From Portibacter marinus (GTDB taxonomy: Bacteria > Bacteroidota > Bacteroidia > Chitinophagales > Saprospiraceae), in contig NZ_JAJNKB010000001.1 of the NCBI RefSeq assembly GCF_021533195.1, forward strand, positions 620,001 to 684,000: DNA of 64,000 bases. Reading direction: 5' to 3'. The notes under the pieces are model-generated. The model was not told where the DNA came from. It did not search any database and worked only from the letters and a program-made list of their open reading frames with translations. A program made the translations under genes and the position numbers. Of this stretch, positions 1 through 8,164 are shown piece by piece (position 1 is the first letter of the stretch; every line of letters starts with the position of its first letter).

Positions 1-1
1 A

Positions 2-370
2 ATCATTATGGAAATAGCCAAAATTTTCGACATCGATGTAGCTACACTAATCGAAATTAGATTAACACCAGATAGTGCCTACAAGCCTTTTAATACTACC
101 AACACACCTTCTGAAACTGAGTTAAATCTTGATATAAGGGAGAATGGGGAGTTGCAAGATTTTATAGAAAAATCCATTAAAATCAGAAAAGTTTTAGAGG
201 GCTTCAAAGCATTTTATAATTTTAGAAAAAATGGCATAGAGGCAGATAGCCCCGAGAAAGAGAAAATCATATTTGACATCGACAATTTCATTCAATTAAT
301 GGAGCATCTGCTCAACTATAATGAAAATGTGATTAAAGCCATGTCAAATTCAAGCACCACTATCGAGTAA
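2..370 (+). CDS. C-terminal part of an XRE-family HTH regulator (cut by window edge)
   Basis: The reading frame is open to the left edge (Ile-Ile before the first Met), so the visible Met is probably internal. The first visible residues, IMEIAKIFDIDVATLIEI, match the end of a cro/C1-type helix-turn-helix, where the last helix normally reads IAxxLxVxxxxLL. The rest, about 105 residues, is acidic and helical with no catalytic motif, and would be a dimerisation or effector region. No terminator is obvious after it. The regulator identity is inferred from this short motif only; the DNA-binding helices lie outside the window. Confidence 0.55.
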   Translation: MIMEIAKIFDIDVATLIEIRLTPDSAYKPFNTTNTPSETELNLDIRENGELQDFIEKSIKIRKVLEGFKAFYNFRKNGIEADSPEKEKIIFDIDNFIQLMEHLLNYNENVIKAMSNSSTTIE

Positions 371-607
371 CTGAAACACCATTTCTTAAATTTTGTAGCA
401 TTTTATCAGCATTTACTATCCAGGTAGGTGTTTTTTTTGTTATTAAAATTCCCTTTTTACATCTATCCCATCACATTCTATCTCATAAAAGTCGCTACTT
501 TTTAATCATATATTTATCATTTTATAAAAATTAACCGATATATGTCATTGACTATCAGCTAATTAAGACCATAATGTTATTATTTTTCACATTGTTTTGT
601 GAAAATA
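371..607. other. Intergenic stretch, no gene seen
   Basis: AT-rich spacer between the XRE-like gene and the ECF sigma factor. It contains a run of eight T near 431-438 but no convincing stem before it, and no small ORF worth calling. Confidence 0.5.
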
Positions 608-639
608 TTTGCTATTGTGCAATATATGCCTTATATTTG
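608..639 (+). promoter_or_regulatory. Bacteroidota-type promoter of the ECF sigma gene
   Basis: TTTG at 608-611, 20 bases, then TATATTTG at 632-639. This fits the TTTG-N19-TAnnTTTG consensus of the primary sigma factor of this phylum. The start codon at 683 would leave a leader of about 38 bases. Confidence 0.5.
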
Positions 640-682
640 TTGTTATAATTAACGAATTAACTAATCAATAAAAAGTATTAAC

Positions 683-1198
683 ATGACAGAGTCACAATTT
701 GTAGAAAAGTATAATGAGTATAATGATGCCTTACACAACTTTGCTAGAAAATTGACACGAAACAAGGTTGATTCTGAAGACTTAGTCCAGGAAACTGCAA
801 TTAAAGCATTTAGGGCCTTACACACTTTTAAAGATGGTACGAGCTTCAAAAGTTGGGCGTTTACCATTCTGAAAAATACTTTTATTAGTAAATACAATCG
901 TAAGAAAAGAAGGAATGTAGTTAACAACCCTATCGAAGATTTTACTTTTGCATTAGAAAACAAATATTCAGTGCGAAACGATGCTGTATCTAAAATGAGG
1001 TTTAAAGAGCTCGAAGCTTCTATTGAGGAATTAAGCTACAAGAGTAAACTTCCTTTCTTAATGTTTGTAGAGGGATATCAATACAATGAAATCTCCGAAA
1101 TTTTAAATATTCCAATTGGAACAGTGAAGTCTCGTATTAATTTTGCGCGGACAAAACTGAAGCAAAATATGTCAGTAGTTGAAAAATTAGCGGCATAG
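683..1198 (+). CDS. ECF-type RNA polymerase sigma factor
   Basis: This 171-residue protein has the two sigma-70 domains of an ECF factor and little else. Region 2 spans roughly residues 8-75 (DLVQETAIKAFRALHTF, then FKSWAFTILKNTFI). Region 4 spans about 110-160 and carries the helix-turn-helix YNEISEILNIPIGTVKSRI. Length is normal for the family. No anti-sigma factor follows; the next genes encode a YtxH-like protein, a holin-like membrane protein, CsbD and Dps, a set typical of envelope and osmotic stress responses. I infer that this sigma factor drives or belongs to that stress regulon. Membership of the ECF family is clear; its signal is not. Confidence 0.88.
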   Translation: MTESQFVEKYNEYNDALHNFARKLTRNKVDSEDLVQETAIKAFRALHTFKDGTSFKSWAFTILKNTFISKYNRKKRRNVVNNPIEDFTFALENKYSVRNDAVSKMRFKELEASIEELSYKSKLPFLMFVEGYQYNEISEILNIPIGTVKSRINFARTKLKQNMSVVEKLAA

Positions 1199-1275
1199 TC
1201 ACAATTTTCGAACATTTATGATGGTTCGAAGTAAGATTATTATCAGAATATTTGTAAATCTTAAAAATTAAAATT

Positions 1276-1695
1276 ATGAGCGACGACAGAAATAATAATA
1301 CGAATAAGTTTCTCTTTATTGCGGGAGTAATAACGGGAGCAGCGGCGACTATTTACTTTAATACACCACATGGGCGTAAAGTAAGAAATGCTATTGTAGA
1401 AAAAGCAGACGAAGTAAAAACCAATGTCTCTGAGAGAGCAAATGAATTTGCTAATACAGCAAAGGAAACAGGACAGTCAGTGTTACAAGGCGCCAATAGA
1501 ACGATTGAATCAGTAAAAGATTCAGCTCGATCCGCACTTGATTCTGCAAACAGCACAATTGATAGCGTAAAATCAAGATTTATTAACACTGTTGATGATA
1601 CGGCAGACCATATTGAAGATGTTGCAGAAACAAAGGCCTCTCAAGTGAAAAGTGGTGTTAAAAAAGCAAAAACGAAATTAAATAGCACAACATAA
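1276..1695 (+). CDS. YtxH-like general stress protein
   Basis: A 139-residue protein with one N-terminal membrane segment (FLFIAGVITGAAATIYF, residues 12-29) followed by a GRKVRNAIVEKADEVK motif and a long Ala/Ser/Asp-rich amphipathic helical tail of LEA-like, apolipoprotein-like character. The segment plus the GxxxR(K)xR stretch is the hallmark of YtxH-domain proteins, which are induced by general stress; their biochemical role is unknown. The tail probably faces the cytoplasm and may form a coiled coil. It ends just before a strong terminator, so it could be transcribed alone or with read-through into the holin-like gene. Confidence 0.75.
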   Translation: MSDDRNNNTNKFLFIAGVITGAAATIYFNTPHGRKVRNAIVEKADEVKTNVSERANEFANTAKETGQSVLQGANRTIESVKDSARSALDSANSTIDSVKSRFINTVDDTADHIEDVAETKASQVKSGVKKAKTKLNSTT

Positions 1696-1712
1696 ATATC
1701 GGCTAAAGAATA

Positions 1713-1749
1713 AATACCTATGTTACTTCTGTGACATAGGTATTTTTTT
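1713..1749 (+). terminator. Rho-independent terminator
   Basis: A near-perfect 14-bp stem (1713-1726 with 1731-1744, one G-T pair), a four-base loop and a T tract at 1743-1749. It lies 17 bases after the YtxH-like stop and 16 bases before the next GTG start, so it may act as a partial terminator within the stress cassette. Confidence 0.85.
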
Positions 1750-1765
1750 AACATGAAACATACAA

Positions 1766-2128
1766 GTGGAAAATAACGAAAGCATTCTGACAGAACTTGG
1801 TGAAAACTACGAATATGTACGTACGATCGTAAGTAATGAAATAGAGTTGGTTAAGATAAATGCTTCTGAAACAACAGCGAAGGTTCTGGGTTTTGTAGCA
1901 TTAGCTGTCTTAATTCTATTAGGTTCATTGCTAGTGCTTGTTGGTCTCTTGATAACATTGGCCATTTATCTTTCCAGTTTATTGAATTCGGCTGTATTAG
2001 GTGTTTTAATCACGACTTTAATTCTCGCGATCGCAGTGTTTCTAATTATAATATTTAGAAGAAAACTATTTTTTGAACCTATTGCATATGCCATGTTTAA
2101 TAGATACGAATCAAAAAGGAAAAAATGA
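1766..2128 (+). CDS. Phage holin-like (superfamily III holin-X type) membrane protein
   Basis: A 120-residue protein with a GTG start. It has a soluble N-terminal helix (about 1-38), a helical hairpin of two membrane segments (about 39-65 and 72-98), and a basic tail ending YESKRKK. This layout matches the Phage_holin_3_6 family, which in Bacteroidota is usually chromosomal and sits beside YtxH and CsbD genes, not in prophages. The upstream ATG at 1753 runs into a stop after seven codons, so GTG is the likely start. Its last codons overlap the next gene by four bases (ATGA), implying translational coupling. Function in the stress response is inferred from context. Confidence 0.65.
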   Translation: MENNESILTELGENYEYVRTIVSNEIELVKINASETTAKVLGFVALAVLILLGSLLVLVGLLITLAIYLSSLLNSAVLGVLITTLILAIAVFLIIIFRRKLFFEPIAYAMFNRYESKRKK

Positions 2129-2406
2129 CGTCATTGTACGATGAGAGAAGAAAAAAAATTAAATTGGAAAATCACGCTGCAAAAAAGTTGCTGATTAACA
2201 ATCTGGAAAATTTCAAATTGACAGATCTGATAACAGGTAGCGGGACATTACCAGGTTTCATGAAGGGTTTAACTGAAAATCCCGGGAAAGTAATTACTGG
2301 TGGTGATTTAGTAAGTAGAACTATTTTATCGCGTGGGAATATAGTGAGAAGAACATTCAGATACTTATCTTTTATAAAAAGAGCAATAAAATTACTAATT
2401 AAATAA
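2125..2406 (+). CDS. Small basic protein of unknown function, stress cassette
   Basis: A 93-residue, strongly basic protein whose start overlaps the preceding holin-like gene by four bases. The N-terminus (LYDERRKKIKLENHAAKK) is charged; the middle holds a Gly-rich stretch (LITGSGTLPGFMKGLTENPGK); the C-terminus is an amphipathic basic helix (FRYLSFIKRAIKLLIK). There is no clear membrane segment or known motif. Position between a holin-like protein and CsbD suggests a peripheral membrane partner of the holin-like protein, which is inference only. Confidence 0.6.
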   Translation: MTSLYDERRKKIKLENHAAKKLLINNLENFKLTDLITGSGTLPGFMKGLTENPGKVITGGDLVSRTILSRGNIVRRTFRYLSFIKRAIKLLIK

Positions 2407-2415
2407 ATAATAATT

Positions 2416-2607
2416 ATGAGCGCATTACAAGACAAGTTGAAAGGGAACTGGAACATTGTTAAAGGTGAACTTAAGCAACAATATGGAGAATTAACAGATG
2501 ATGATTTAACTTACGAAGAAGGTAAGGAAGATGAATTATTAGGAAAAATTCAGAAAAAAACTGGTAAAACAAAAGCTGAGGTAAAAGACTTTATTGACAG
2601 CATTTAA
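2416..2607 (+). CDS. CsbD family stress protein
   Basis: A 63-residue protein matching the whole CsbD family: it begins [20 protein letters not shown], continues with the acidic region [18 protein letters not shown], and ends [13 protein letters not shown]. CsbD-like proteins are short, predicted helical and induced by general stress in many bacteria; no enzymatic activity is known. It lies nine bases after the previous gene and is followed by a good terminator, so it is probably the last gene of the YtxH, holin-like and CsbD unit. Confidence 0.9.
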   Translation: MSALQDKLKGNWNIVKGELKQQYGELTDDDLTYEEGKEDELLGKIQKKTGKTKAEVKDFIDSI

Positions 2608-2630
2608 AAAATACACCATTCATCGAACAG

Positions 2631-2669
2631 AGTCAACAACTTTTATATAAGGAAGTTGTTGACTTTTTT
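2631..2669 (+). terminator. Rho-independent terminator after the CsbD gene
   Basis: A perfect 12-bp stem (2631-2642 with 2653-2664), a ten-base loop and a T tract to 2669. It closes the stress operon just before the Dps-like gene. Confidence 0.88.
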
Positions 2670-2689
2670 ATTTCAAACAATCAGAATTA

Positions 2690-3154
2690 ATGAACTACTT
2701 AGGATTTAAGCCGGAAACGGTAAATAGTACGAGCGAGCAATTAAATAAGCTTTTGTGCAATTATCAGATTTACTATCAAAATTTAAGAAATTATCATTGG
2801 AATATATCCGGGGAGCATTTCTTTGATCTTCATGTTAAATTTGAAGAATTGTATAATGAAGCCAAAATTAATATTGACGAGGTTGCTGAGCGAATTTTAA
2901 CTTTACGCAAAAAACCCATTTCCACTTTAAAGGAATACCTCGAACAAGCTGATGTAAAGGAGCGGTCAACAGACGATCCGAAGAAAATGGTGGCCAATAT
3001 ATTAGACGACCATAAAAAAATTATTGCTAATTTAAGAGCCGTAATTGAAAAAGCTGCTAAGGCTGAGGATGAAGGTACTATAGATATGACAGCTGGATTC
3101 TTAGCATCGATAGAGAAGAATAGCTGGATGCTAGATGCTTGGTTAAACAGATAA
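2690..3154 (+). CDS. dps: Dps/ferritin-like DNA-protection protein
   Basis: A 154-residue four-helix protein of normal Dps length. The ferroxidase-site residues of the family are visible: NYHWN (His, residues 35-39), then FFDLHVKFEELYNEAKINIDEVAERI with the conserved Asp/Glu ligands. Dps proteins assemble into dodecamers that oxidise and store iron with peroxide, protecting DNA; they act in the cytoplasm. The C-terminal part (SIEKNSWMLDAWL) is the usual last helix. It follows the stress cassette and is close to the DUF4199-like gene, fitting a stress locus. Whether it binds DNA directly cannot be told from the sequence. Confidence 0.9.
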   Translation: MNYLGFKPETVNSTSEQLNKLLCNYQIYYQNLRNYHWNISGEHFFDLHVKFEELYNEAKINIDEVAERILTLRKKPISTLKEYLEQADVKERSTDDPKKMVANILDDHKKIIANLRAVIEKAAKAEDEGTIDMTAGFLASIEKNSWMLDAWLNR

Positions 3155-3159
3155 ACGAT

Positions 3160-3618
3160 ATGAAAGAACAAGAAAACAATGAAATCATTGACTCCAAAAA
3201 TATCTCTACAAGATATGGAGTGATTGCTGGTGTTAGTATCAGTATTATTTTATTATTATTCCAATTGGCAGGAAGTGATTTTGAACCAGTTTTGAAAATA
3301 AGTGCTATGATTCCATTGGCAGTATGCATCGCCTTAGCATTTAATAAGATTAAATCGTTAGGAAAAAGTGTTTTTCCTTCTGGTGTTTCGACCGGTTTAA
3401 AACTCAGTTTGATTGCTGCGATTAGTGTTTTGATTTTTAATTTGATACTGTTTTTAATATCTAAGGATTTGTCCTTTAGCAAATATGCGATCATACCAGA
3501 GACTGGTGCAAACTTTTTGACCGTATCCGTCATTCTGCTTTTCGAAATTTTTGTATTTGGAGGCGTTATGAGCTTCATACTCATGCAGTCCATGAAAAGA
3601 TCTAGCAAGACCAGATGA
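3160..3618 (+). CDS. DUF4199-like four-helix membrane protein
   Basis: I chose the ATG at 3160 (MKEQENNEIIDSKN) because the more upstream ATG at 3139 would overlap the Dps gene by 16 bases and adds no conserved sequence. The 152-residue product has four predicted membrane segments with a charged N-terminus containing a RYGVIAGV motif, as in the DUF4199 family of Bacteroidota. No function is known for the family. It overlaps the next gene by four bases (ATGA), so it is likely co-translated with the AI-2E-type transporter. Confidence 0.6.
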   Translation: MKEQENNEIIDSKNISTRYGVIAGVSISIILLLFQLAGSDFEPVLKISAMIPLAVCIALAFNKIKSLGKSVFPSGVSTGLKLSLIAAISVLIFNLILFLISKDLSFSKYAIIPETGANFLTVSVILLFEIFVFGGVMSFILMQSMKRSSKTR

Positions 3619-4754
3619 TAAATAGATCAACCCTCCGCAATATGACCTATTGGACCATCATTATCATAGGTTGCGGATGGTTGCTTTACATAGGTAAGTC
3701 ATTAATCTTACCCCTACTATTTTCCTGCCTGTTTGCTATTTTTTTGATGCCTCTGACTAAATTTTATAAGAAGAGAATCAAGTTCTTGTGGGTCAGTATC
3801 CTATTGGCTTTTCTAACAATACTAATACCTCTTTCTGGGATTCTGTTACTCTTCTCTTTTCAATTGGTCGAGATGATAGAAAATTTACCTTCAATTGCTA
3901 ATCAGGTAGAAGCTGGGGTAGCGAAGATTATAGTTACGTTAGAGTCATTGAATCCTTTTAAGCAATTTAAAGCCTCGGAACTGATTAATGAAAATATCGA
4001 CAATATTGCGAAAGGACCCATACAAAGTATAGGTTCCGGACTTCTAACGTCTTCAGAGCTAATCCTATCGATGTCACTCACTTTTCTGTATACTTACTTT
4101 CTGCTGTATTATAAAAACAGTTTTAAGAACTTTATCATATATCAGTTTAAGAGATACAAAAGGAATGACATAAAGGATACACTGCTTCAGATTAAAAAAA
4201 CAGTACAAGGATATATAACAGGTCTTGGAATCGTCATACTAATTTTGACTGTTCTGAATAGCATTGGATTATATTTTATAGGAATCAAATATCCCATTTT
4301 CTGGGGTGCTTTAGGAGGTATGCTTGCCATCATACCTTACATCGGTTCTATTTTAGGTGGCTTATTGCCCTTTTTATATGCGCTATCTACTACAGACACC
4401 ACCTGGCAGCCTGTTGCCATTTTGATTTATTACACTTCTATCCAACAGATTGAAGGAAACTTTATCACACCAAATGTGATTGGTAGCAAGATCAATATTA
4501 ATCCATTGGTTGCTATCTTGTCTTTGGTGTTCTTTGGCTCCTTCTGGGGTATTGGTGGCATTATTCTATCATTACCATTGATATCAGTAGCCCGTATAAT
4601 ATTGGAGCAATTTGACGAAACCAGAGCTATTTCCATGCTTCTAAGTGCTGACATAAGAGAAAATCAAAGTAAATTTAGCAACCTCTTGCCCGGTCAAAAC
4701 GAACAGCATTTTTTACTACCTGAAGACGAAGGTTATACCGAAGAGGTTAAGTGA
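3615..4754 (+). CDS. AI-2E/PerM family transporter
   Basis: A 379-residue polytopic membrane protein of usual family length. It has two early membrane hairpins (residues 10-75), a soluble region (about 80-135), then five or six segments including ALGGMLAIIPYIGSILGG and the conserved tail element EGNFITPNVIGSKININPL. PerM/AI-2E exporters move small molecules, in some species autoinducer-2 or sodium/lithium by exchange; the substrate here is unknown. The start overlaps the DUF4199-like gene, and the 3' end overlaps the oppositely oriented phosphatase gene by 22 bases. Confidence 0.85.
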   Translation: MINRSTLRNMTYWTIIIIGCGWLLYIGKSLILPLLFSCLFAIFLMPLTKFYKKRIKFLWVSILLAFLTILIPLSGILLLFSFQLVEMIENLPSIANQVEAGVAKIIVTLESLNPFKQFKASELINENIDNIAKGPIQSIGSGLLTSSELILSMSLTFLYTYFLLYYKNSFKNFIIYQFKRYKRNDIKDTLLQIKKTVQGYITGLGIVILILTVLNSIGLYFIGIKYPIFWGALGGMLAIIPYIGSILGGLLPFLYALSTTDTTWQPVAILIYYTSIQQIEGNFITPNVIGSKININPLVAILSLVFFGSFWGIGGIILSLPLISVARIILEQFDETRAISMLLSADIRENQSKFSNLLPGQNEQHFLLPEDEGYTEEVK

Positions 4755-5350
4755 TCTGTGTTGTTGAGCTCATCGATCATAAACTTAGAACCTATCTGCC
4801 TGGCTATAAATAATCCCGTATTAGCGTGCTCATATTTTTCCATTTCTTTCAATGGTTCATTCTGCATGATGCATAATAGAGCACGAATGGTTCTGCCATG
4901 GCTACAAATCAGAACCTTGTCATAATTCAGGTTTTTGAGAAAAACACAAAACTTCCTAATTCTTTCAGCCAGTTCTTGTGCACTTTCACCACCTGTAAAT
5001 CCTACGTGATAATTTTCAATAGCCCACTCACCTGTTACTTTTTTATACTCTGCCAAACTGCTTTCTGTATGCGGTTTACCTTCATAAACTCCCCAGGATA
5101 TTTCATTTAATTCAGGGACTTCCAAACTGTCAATCCCCTGTTCTATAAACTTTTGAATCGTTTGCTTAGACCTTTGCAAAGTGGAGTGAATGATGAGGTC
5201 AAAACCAAAATTCTGATAGTTTTTATAGAAGAGCTGAGCTTGATGAAGGCCAACTGAGTCCAGAACAGAATCCACTCCACTTCCTTGCCAAATTCCCAGT
5301 TTATTATATTCAGTTCTACCATGTCTGATGATGAAGATTTCTTTATTCAT
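4733..5350 (-). CDS. Histidine phosphatase family protein (phosphoglycerate mutase-like)
   Basis: The catalytic RHG motif is at residues 9-11 and the second catalytic histidine is in SHGRTIR; the acid residue lies in the LNEISWGVYEG region. These define a branch 1 histidine phosphatase of GpmB/CobC type, acting on a small phosphorylated metabolite in the cytoplasm. I start it at 5350 (MNKEIFIIRHG); the longer frame would begin at 5383 inside a strong terminator hairpin and add 11 residues before the first strand. Its tail overlaps the AI-2E-type gene convergently. The substrate cannot be assigned. Confidence 0.82.
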   Translation of the reverse strand: MNKEIFIIRHGRTEYNKLGIWQGSGVDSVLDSVGLHQAQLFYKNYQNFGFDLIIHSTLQRSKQTIQKFIEQGIDSLEVPELNEISWGVYEGKPHTESSLAEYKKVTGEWAIENYHVGFTGGESAQELAERIRKFCVFLKNLNYDKVLICSHGRTIRALLCIMQNEPLKEMEKYEHANTGLFIARQIGSKFMIDELNNTDHLTSSV

Positions 5351-5363
5351 AGGCACAATATAT

Positions 5364-5397
5364 AAAAAAGCAATATCCATCATTATGGATATTGCTT
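5364..5397 (-). terminator. Rho-independent terminator, minus strand
   Basis: A perfect 13-bp stem (5368-5380 with 5385-5397) and a four-base loop, followed on the minus strand by a T tract (A run 5364-5369 on plus). A second, weaker 8-bp hairpin lies at 5404-5429. They stand between the small gene at 5446-5640 and the phosphatase, so they would end a transcript coming from the former. Confidence 0.82.
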
Positions 5398-5445
5398 ATT
5401 GTCATGGTGTACTATTCCTTTTACACCATTGCGAAACTTAATTGA

Positions 5446-5640
5446 TTACAACCTATTGTTTAATCTATTCATTAGCTCCAGAAACATTTCCAATTTTGCT
5501 GTAACCTTTTCTTCATCTATCATGTAAATTATATACTGATCGTCAATTAAAACTTTTCTAACGAGATTAGAATATCTATGCATTAAATTTTCAGGATCAT
5601 CAGGTATGGTGAGAGAATGGGAGGAGACATGATGTATCAT
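5446..5640 (-). CDS. Small protein of unknown function
   Basis: A 64-residue ORF taken from the ATG at 5640; an upstream ATG at 5685 adds 15 residues that overlap an inverted repeat. The C-terminal half (VRKVLIDDQYIIYMIDEEKVTAKLEMFLELMNRLNNRL) alternates short strands with an amphipathic helix and reads like a genuine folded peptide. It is followed by two hairpins, the second a strong terminator, which supports its being transcribed. No family is recognised. It could be a small regulator or toxin-antitoxin-like peptide, but nothing shows that. Confidence 0.4.
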   Translation of the reverse strand: MIHHVSSHSLTIPDDPENLMHRYSNLVRKVLIDDQYIIYMIDEEKVTAKLEMFLELMNRLNNRL

Positions 5641-5672
5641 AGTATAAGTTAGTAGTGTAAGCGAATAAAAAG

Positions 5673-5734
5673 AAGCGTGAAGCAACTAAGGTGTAAAGGA
5701 GTTGACTTCACGCTTTACGGTATACCAAGTATAC
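5673..5734. repeat. Two adjacent inverted repeats
   Basis: A 10-bp perfect inverted repeat (5673-5682 with 5706-5715) and, five bases further on, GTATAC-CAA-GTATAC (5720-5734). They lie upstream of the small minus-strand gene and could be operator sites for it; no consensus is recognised. Confidence 0.5.
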
Positions 5735-6076
5735 TTTTAAAAAGGTGTAATTTATTCTTTATTCCATGGCATTTCTTGATAGAAACATCTGTTCCTTACC
5801 GGGGGTTAATTACTATTATGCCAAAAGCAAGCCAATTTATACATGATTGGTTATCAATCGTTTATGAAAGATGTCTATTCATACAATTATTTTATTTAAT
5901 AATTTTCTCTATATTTAATAATATTTGCCAAGAAGTTTTATCCTGATAGGAATTAATACAGACCATTAATTGTACTTTTTTCTGAATTAGAATTCTACGC
6001 TGTTTGAAATTGAATGAAATAAACCCCCATTTCTTGAATTTTTATTAAATTTAATAAATATTTACATACAGTTTAT
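5735..6076. other. Intergenic stretch upstream of the sigma54 activator
   Basis: AT-rich sequence with no convincing gene. An 89-codon plus-strand frame crosses it, but its composition (Cys/Phe/Leu-rich with no pattern) is like noncoding DNA. No clear TAnnTTTG or GG-N10-GC promoter was found for the downstream gene. Confidence 0.45.
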
Positions 6077-8164
6077 ATGCTTACTCAAATCAATATGAAA
6101 TCAATATCCGGCCTACTCTTTGAATCCCCGGTAGTCTGTATTGACATTGATGGAAATGTGGTATCTTATAATGAATCCTTTAAGAATTCCTATAATTTGG
6201 AGCTTCAAAAGATTGGCAAACTCAACTGGTTAGAGATAGATGTAAGCTTAAACAAACCCATTCTTCAAAAAATACGACAAAATGTCTTAAATAAAGGTCA
6301 AATTAAATGGAACACTTACATCTACCTTGATAGTGTTGAATATAAAGTCAATATTACTGCCAAAGCTACAGAAAAATACAACTCCTACTTATTTCTACAG
6401 ATACTCCCATGGCAAAATTCAAAGTTTGCTAGATTTTTAGAGAAGTCCAATGATTCCGCGTATTGGTACTGGAATTTTATTAATGGTCAATTGATTATTT
6501 CTAAAAACTTCGCTACAATTCTATCAATACCCACCAATAGTTCAGATACATTTCCGGCAAATATTTCACAAGCCTTAAGTCCAATTTTAAGTACAACTGA
6601 AATTTTATCTCTTCAAAATAGTATTAGTAAGGCAAAAAGAAATAAAAGTCCTTTGCAATTCACCTGGCAATTTAAGGGGCAACAATATAAGTTAAATGCC
6701 GCGCCTACGCTTCTTGGTGAAAAAGTATCAGGCTTCGAAGGCATTATTAAAAAATTCAAAAATGCTCCTGAAAAACCTCAATCTGTAATTCGAAACGCAA
6801 TTGAAAAAACCCAAGATTTAGTGTTGATTTTAAATGAAGAGCTCAACATTAGCTATGCAAATTTAGCAGCCGTATCCAAACTAGGTTTCTCAAAGTCAGA
6901 ATTTGCAGAAGGAATGAACATCATGGATTTTGACATTGAACATACCAGGCAATTTTACGATCAGCAAATGACTCAAGATGATGAATTGACTAGATCAAAC
7001 TTTACAACTATTTTTATCAGAAAAAATCATAAGATATTGCCTTTGGAGATTGAAGTGATTTTACATGAAGAATCGGATGCAAAATCATTGTATCTGCGGG
7101 CTCGGGACATTTCAAGTGAAAGAATTCAACAAAGTCAATTAAATGCTTCCTTAGCACACAAAGAATTGACATCGAGAAGACTCTTACAGGATAAGTCGTA
7201 TTTGTTAGAAGAGGCCACACACTCGAAGGCATTTAAAGATATAATCAGTGTGAGTAAAAGTTATAAGCCAATCTTACACCAAATTGATCAAGTTTCTAAT
7301 ACTGATGCCACAGTGTTAATTGAAGGTGAGACAGGCACCGGAAAGGAATTAATTGCAAGGGCAATTCATAACCGCAGTCAAAGATCTAAAAATCCCCTCA
7401 TAGTTGTTAATTGTGGCAGTCTTCCACGCGATTTGATTGAGAGCGAATTATTCGGACACACAAAGGGTGCTTTTACAGGTGCCCTACAGAGTAAAAAAGG
7501 AAAATTTGAATTAGCGGATAATAGCACCATTTTCCTTGATGAAATAGGAGAACTACCATTAGATCTGCAGACCAGATTATTAAGAGTGCTTCAAGAGGGG
7601 GAAGTTGAAAAAATTGGTAGCGAGAAAACCATCAAAATAAATACTCGGATCATAGCAGCCACCAATCAAAGTCTATTCGAAATGGTGGAAGAGAAAAAAT
7701 TTAGAAAAGACCTATATTACAGGCTCAATGTTTTTCCTATCATTAATATCCCACTTAGGGAAAGAAAAGAGGATATCGAAATACTGGCTAATCATTTTAT
7801 AAAGAAATATAGTATAAAGCTGAAGAAAACCATCACAACACTTAAACCTGATGATCTAAATCGACTTCGATCTTATCACTTTCCTGGAAATATTAGAGAA
7901 TTAGAGAATATTATTGAGCGTTCGGTCATATTAACTCAAGGTCGTGAGTTAAATTTAGATTTTTGGAGTCCAAATTTAGCTAATGGTGATAAGGAAGATC
8001 ATGATATAATGACATTAGATGAGATACAGAAAGTTCACATAATTGATGCCCTGGAGAAAACGAAGTGGAGAATTAGTGGAGATCATGGAGCTGCTCGTTT
8101 GTTAGGGTTAAAAGATCAAACACTATTCAGTAAAATGAGAAAATTTGAAATCACCAGAAATTAA
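6077..8164 (+). CDS. PAS-domain sigma54-dependent transcriptional activator
   Basis: A 695-residue soluble protein. Residues about 10-110 and 235-355 are PAS-like sensor domains, with another weak one between. A short linker is followed by the AAA+ domain (about 390-620) with Walker A GETGTGKE (near 416), the sigma54-contacting loop GAFTGA (near 464), Walker B IFLDEIGELP and sensor/R-finger elements. A Fis-type helix-turn-helix closes the protein (ISGDHGAARLLGLKDQTLFS). All elements needed to open a sigma54 promoter are intact. No receiver domain is present, so it senses a ligand or redox state directly or through partner PAS proteins. It converges, with a four-base overlap, on the PAS protein and the CheB-CheR fusion. 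Confidence 0.93.
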   Translation: MLTQINMKSISGLLFESPVVCIDIDGNVVSYNESFKNSYNLELQKIGKLNWLEIDVSLNKPILQKIRQNVLNKGQIKWNTYIYLDSVEYKVNITAKATEKYNSYLFLQILPWQNSKFARFLEKSNDSAYWYWNFINGQLIISKNFATILSIPTNSSDTFPANISQALSPILSTTEILSLQNSISKAKRNKSPLQFTWQFKGQQYKLNAAPTLLGEKVSGFEGIIKKFKNAPEKPQSVIRNAIEKTQDLVLILNEELNISYANLAAVSKLGFSKSEFAEGMNIMDFDIEHTRQFYDQQMTQDDELTRSNFTTIFIRKNHKILPLEIEVILHEESDAKSLYLRARDISSERIQQSQLNASLAHKELTSRRLLQDKSYLLEEATHSKAFKDIISVSKSYKPILHQIDQVSNTDATVLIEGETGTGKELIARAIHNRSQRSKNPLIVVNCGSLPRDLIESELFGHTKGAFTGALQSKKGKFELADNSTIFLDEIGELPLDLQTRLLRVLQEGEVEKIGSEKTIKINTRIIAATNQSLFEMVEEKKFRKDLYYRLNVFPIINIPLRERKEDIEILANHFIKKYSIKLKKTITTLKPDDLNRLRSYHFPGNIRELENIIERSVILTQGRELNLDFWSPNLANGDKEDHDIMTLDEIQKVHIIDALEKTKWRISGDHGAARLLGLKDQTLFSKMRKFEITRN

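Noticed and set aside
1766-2128. Holin-like protein considered as a sign of a prophage
   Set aside because: No other phage genes are near; this family is commonly chromosomal beside YtxH and CsbD genes in Bacteroidota.
3078-3608. 176-codon minus-strand ORF across the Dps and DUF4199-like genes
   Set aside because: Antisense to two well-supported genes; hydrophobic because the other strand is membrane-coding.
5677-5946. 89-codon plus-strand ORF upstream of the sigma54 activator
   Set aside because: No plausible domain pattern, and it overlaps the inverted repeats and the 5' end of the better-supported minus-strand small gene; composition is like noncoding DNA.
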